In this document: in pieces, positions 4,086 through 6,359 of the stretch | Position numbering within the stretch: the stretch's first letter is position 1 | How the letters are laid out: each line of letters opens with the position of its first letter | Notes under the pieces: generated by a model | What the model was told of the DNA's origin: nothing | The model's database searches: none | The model's input: only the letters and a program-made list of their open reading frames with translations | Translations under genes and position numbers: made by a program | NCBI GenBank assembly: GCA_021604925.1 | Contig: BQJX01000176.1 | Span: 1-6,359, forward strand | Source: Gemmatimonadota bacterium | GTDB taxonomy: Bacteria > ARS69 | Length of the DNA: 6,359 nt | Reading direction: 5' to 3'

Positions 4086-6359
4086 ATGGAGTCGTGGGAG
4101 AAACTCGGCGTTTTCTACCTGGGTCGCGAGATTGACGAGACGGGCGAGACCGGTCCCACGCCGCTGCTCTACGAAAGCAAGGACCTGACCACCCACGCCG
4201 TGGCGCTGGGCATGACCGGCAGCGGGAAGACGGGACTGTGCCTGTCGCTGCTGGAAGAAGCCGCCCTGGACAAGATCCCCGGCATCCTCATCGACCCCAA
4301 GGGTGACCTGGGCAATCTCATGCTCACGTTTCCGGAGCTGCGCGCCTCCGACTTCCGTCCGTGGATCGACGAGTCCGAGGCCATGCGCAAGGGACTGTCG
4401 CCCGACGAGTACGCCAAGAAGATCTCCACCATGTGGCGGAACGGGCTCGCCTCGTGGGGCGAGGACGGCGACCGGATCCGTCGCCTGCGCGAATCGGCCG
4501 ACGTATCCATCTACACGCCCGGCGGTTCCGCGGGGCTGCAACTGCGCGTGCTCAAGTCGTTCGAGGCGCCGCCACCCGGCGCCAACCTCACCGACGAGGC
4601 GCTGCGCGAGCGCGTGGACGGATCCGTGACGAGCCTTCTGGTACTGCTGGGGATCGATCCGGATCCCGTGCAGAGTCGCGAGTACATCCTCATGAGCAAC
4701 CTCCTGGAGCGCGCGTGGCGCGAGGGCCGGAACCTGGATCTGGCCGGACTGATCCGCGAAGTGCAGCAACCGCCGTTCGACCGGGTGGGAATCCTGGATC
4801 TGGAGTCGTTCTTTCCCGAGAAGGAACGCTTCGCGCTGGCCATGCGCCTGAACGCCGTGCTGGCGTCGCCGGGCTTTGCGCCGTGGATGGAAGGCGAGCC
4901 GCTGGACGTGGACGCGCTGCTGCGCACGCCGGCGGGCAAGCCCCGGCTGTCGATCCTGTCGATCGCCCATCTCGACGAGAAGGAGCGGATGTTCTTCGTG
5001 ACGCTGCTGCTGCACGAGATGGTGTCGTGGATGCGGCGTCAGGGCGGAACCACGAGCCTGCGCGCCATCCTCTACATGGACGAGGTGTTCGGGTACTTCC
5101 CGCCGAGCGCGGAGCCGCCGTCCAAGCGCCCCATGCTCACGCTGCTGAAGCAGGCGCGCGCGTACGGTCTGGGCGTGGTGCTGTCCACGCAGAACCCGGT
5201 GGACCTGGACTACAAGGGGCTGTCCAACACTGGCACCTGGTTCCTCGGGCGCCTGCAGACCGAGCGCGACAAGAAGCGCGTGCTGGATGGACTGGAAACG
5301 GTGAGCGCCACCAGCGGCATGAGCGTGGATCGCGGCGACCTGGAGAAGCGGTTGTCGGGGCTGAAGTCGCGCGAGTTCCTCATGCACAACGTGCACGACG
5401 GGGCGCCGGTCCAGTTCGGCACGCGCTGGGCGATGTCGTACCTGCGCGGCCCCCTCACGTCGGCTCAGATCAGCACCTTGATGAAGGAGCGGAAGGCGGC
5501 CGTGGCGGCCGGGAACGCAGCGGCCGCGGCAGGTTCGCCGGGCGCCGCCCCGGTCACCCGCACCGGAGCGTCCGCGACCGCCGTGGCCTCTCGCCCGGTA
5601 CTGCCTCCCGGAATCGAGGAGGCCTTCCTTCCCTCGGACGGTTCCGGGGGCGACGGACCGTTGATCTACCGCCCCGCGCTTCTGGCGGTGGCGTCCCTTC
5701 ACCACGCGAACTCGCCGCTCGCGGTGGAGCAGTGGTCCGAGCATGCGCGGCTCGCGGTCATGGACGGCGATCCGGGAGCGAATCCCTGGCCGGGCGCGCA
5801 GGCGGTGGCGTTTGCCGCCGCGGATCTGCTGCCGGAGCCCGAGGGCGACGGCGCCTACGAGCCGGTGCCGGCGGGCGCCCTCAAGAAGACGGCGTACACC
5901 ACGTGGAAGAAGTCGTTCGCCAGCTACCTGTACCGGGAGTGTGCGCTCACGCTCTTCCGGTCGCGCGATCCCAAGGCCGTGGCCCGCCCGGACGAGAGCG
6001 AAGGCGCGTTCCGCGCCCGGGTGGCGCAGCAGCTGCAGGAAAAAAAGGATCTCACGCTGGAGAAGCTGCGCGCGCGGTACGCCACCAAGTTCGAGCGGCT
6101 GCAGGAGCGGATCCGGCGCGACGAACAACGCGTGGGCAAAGAGAAGGAGCAGCAGAAGCAGCAGAAGTTCCAGACCGCCGTGTCCGTGGGCGCGACCGTT
6201 CTGGGAGCCCTGTTCGGTCGGAAGGCCAGCACGGTCGGGAGAGCGTCCACGGCGCTGCGCGGCGCCGGGCGGATCTCGCGCGAGGCGGGCGACGTCCAGC
6301 GCGCGATGGAAACGCTCGAGACGAACCGCGCCAAGCTGGCCGAGTTGGAGATCGCTCTG
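4086..6359 (+). CDS. HerA/FtsK-superfamily ATP-binding protein, DUF87-like (3' truncated)
   Basis: This frame is open for 758 codons from ATG 4086 and runs off the window without a stop. AAGGAGGA (4073-4080), five bases upstream, is a near-perfect Shine-Dalgarno. The protein is a P-loop ATPase of the HerA/VirB4/FtsK superfamily. Walker A is GMTGSGKT (42-49, K48); IDPKGDL follows (69-75), with D70 in the post-strand position usual in this group. Walker B is LYMDE (D332, E333), and STQNP (367-371) resembles the sensor strand. Arginines in GRLQTERDKKR (388-398) are arginine-finger candidates. An Ala/Pro-rich linker (about 471-503) joins a C-terminal domain containing YTTWKKSFASYLY (604-616) and DESEGAFRARV (636-646). 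A charged coiled coil (about 643-695), a small hydrophobic Gly/Ala segment (697-711) and a second helix (from about 733) follow. Similar proteins are large stand-alone ATPases of unknown function; DNA or protein translocation is a fold-based guess. A terminator separates it from the upstream gene. A modest extended -10-like TGCTACCGT (4046-4054) may be its promoter. Confidence 0.85.
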   Translation, partial: MESWEKLGVFYLGREIDETGETGPTPLLYESKDLTTHAVALGMTGSGKTGLCLSLLEEAALDKIPGILIDPKGDLGNLMLTFPELRASDFRPWIDESEAMRKGLSPDEYAKKISTMWRNGLASWGEDGDRIRRLRESADVSIYTPGGSAGLQLRVLKSFEAPPPGANLTDEALRERVDGSVTSLLVLLGIDPDPVQSREYILMSNLLERAWREGRNLDLAGLIREVQQPPFDRVGILDLESFFPEKERFALAMRLNAVLASPGFAPWMEGEPLDVDALLRTPAGKPRLSILSIAHLDEKERMFFVTLLLHEMVSWMRRQGGTTSLRAILYMDEVFGYFPPSAEPPSKRPMLTLLKQARAYGLGVVLSTQNPVDLDYKGLSNTGTWFLGRLQTERDKKRVLDGLETVSATSGMSVDRGDLEKRLSGLKSREFLMHNVHDGAPVQFGTRWAMSYLRGPLTSAQISTLMKERKAAVAAGNAAAAAGSPGAAPVTRTGASATAVASRPVLPPGIEEAFLPSDGSGGDGPLIYRPALLAVASLHHANSPLAVEQWSEHARLAVMDGDPGANPWPGAQAVAFAAADLLPEPEGDGAYEPVPAGALKKTAYTTWKKSFASYLYRECALTLFRSRDPKAVARPDESEGAFRARVAQQLQEKKDLTLEKLRARYATKFERLQERIRRDEQRVGKEKEQQKQQKFQTAVSVGATVLGALFGRKASTVGRASTALRGAGRISREAGDVQRAMETLETNRAKLAELEIAL

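Noticed and set aside
6037..6046. A AAA AAG heptamer in the zero frame of the ATPase gene, resembling the dnaX -1 frameshift site.
   Set aside because: The codons GAA AAA AAG fit the coiled coil, and the zero frame keeps family-like sequence afterwards. The -1 frame gives an arginine/alanine-rich translation with no stop inside the window. No clear stimulatory stem-loop or upstream Shine-Dalgarno was recognised.
2265..6128. A 1287-codon open frame on the minus strand opposite the membrane-protein and ATPase genes.
   Set aside because: Its translation is dominated by R, H, Q, G and P with no recognisable domain, while the plus strand encodes clear TM repeats, Walker A/B motifs and good ribosome sites in the same bases. 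It also spans a terminator and two separate genes. High GC content makes antisense stops rare.

Overview
The window is a GC-rich bacterial chromosomal segment with five protein-coding genes. Two of them run off the window edges. There are no RNA genes, insertion sequences or CRISPR arrays that I can see. The high GC content, Shine-Dalgarno sites of the AGGAG type, a SpoIIE/RsbU-type phosphatase and a large HerA-like ATPase would suit a high-GC phylum such as Myxococcota, Gemmatimonadota or a related candidate phylum. The taxonomic guess is weak, because nothing in the window is diagnostic.

Left part (1-1370): the C-terminal 159 residues of a PP2C-type (SpoIIE/RsbU) serine phosphatase read rightwards. 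They meet, tail to tail with an 8-bp overlap, a leftward gene for an ATP-grasp ligase. The two stop codons lie inside the 8-bp palindrome TCACGTGA. Around them is a perfect 12-bp inverted repeat whose two arms encode the same tetrapeptide (RDAI) near the two C-termini.

Middle part (474-2257, minus strand): a compact three-gene operon. It encodes an ArsR-family repressor, then an AHSA1/SRPBCC-domain protein (ATGA start/stop overlap), then the ATP-grasp protein (12-nt gap, its Shine-Dalgarno sharing bases with the previous stop codon). A promoter with 17-bp spacing and a tandem 12-bp palindromic operator overlapping the predicted transcription start lie just before the ArsR gene. This suggests autorepression of the whole operon. 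ArsR-AHSA1 pairs are common; the attached ATP-grasp gene is the less usual part.

Right part (2451-6359, plus strand): a 503-residue multi-pass membrane protein built from about five copies of a roughly 93-residue TM-helix repeat (CmpX-like, mechanosensitive-channel related) ends at a strong intrinsic terminator (4012-4044). After it comes a HerA/FtsK-superfamily ATPase of unknown function (DUF87-like). Its frame is open for 758 codons and still open at the window end. A very long minus-strand frame opposite these two genes (2265-6128) is an antisense artefact.

I found no clearly new multi-gene system. The best candidates for follow-up are the ArsR-AHSA1-ATP-grasp operon with its operator and the uncharacterised ATPase.
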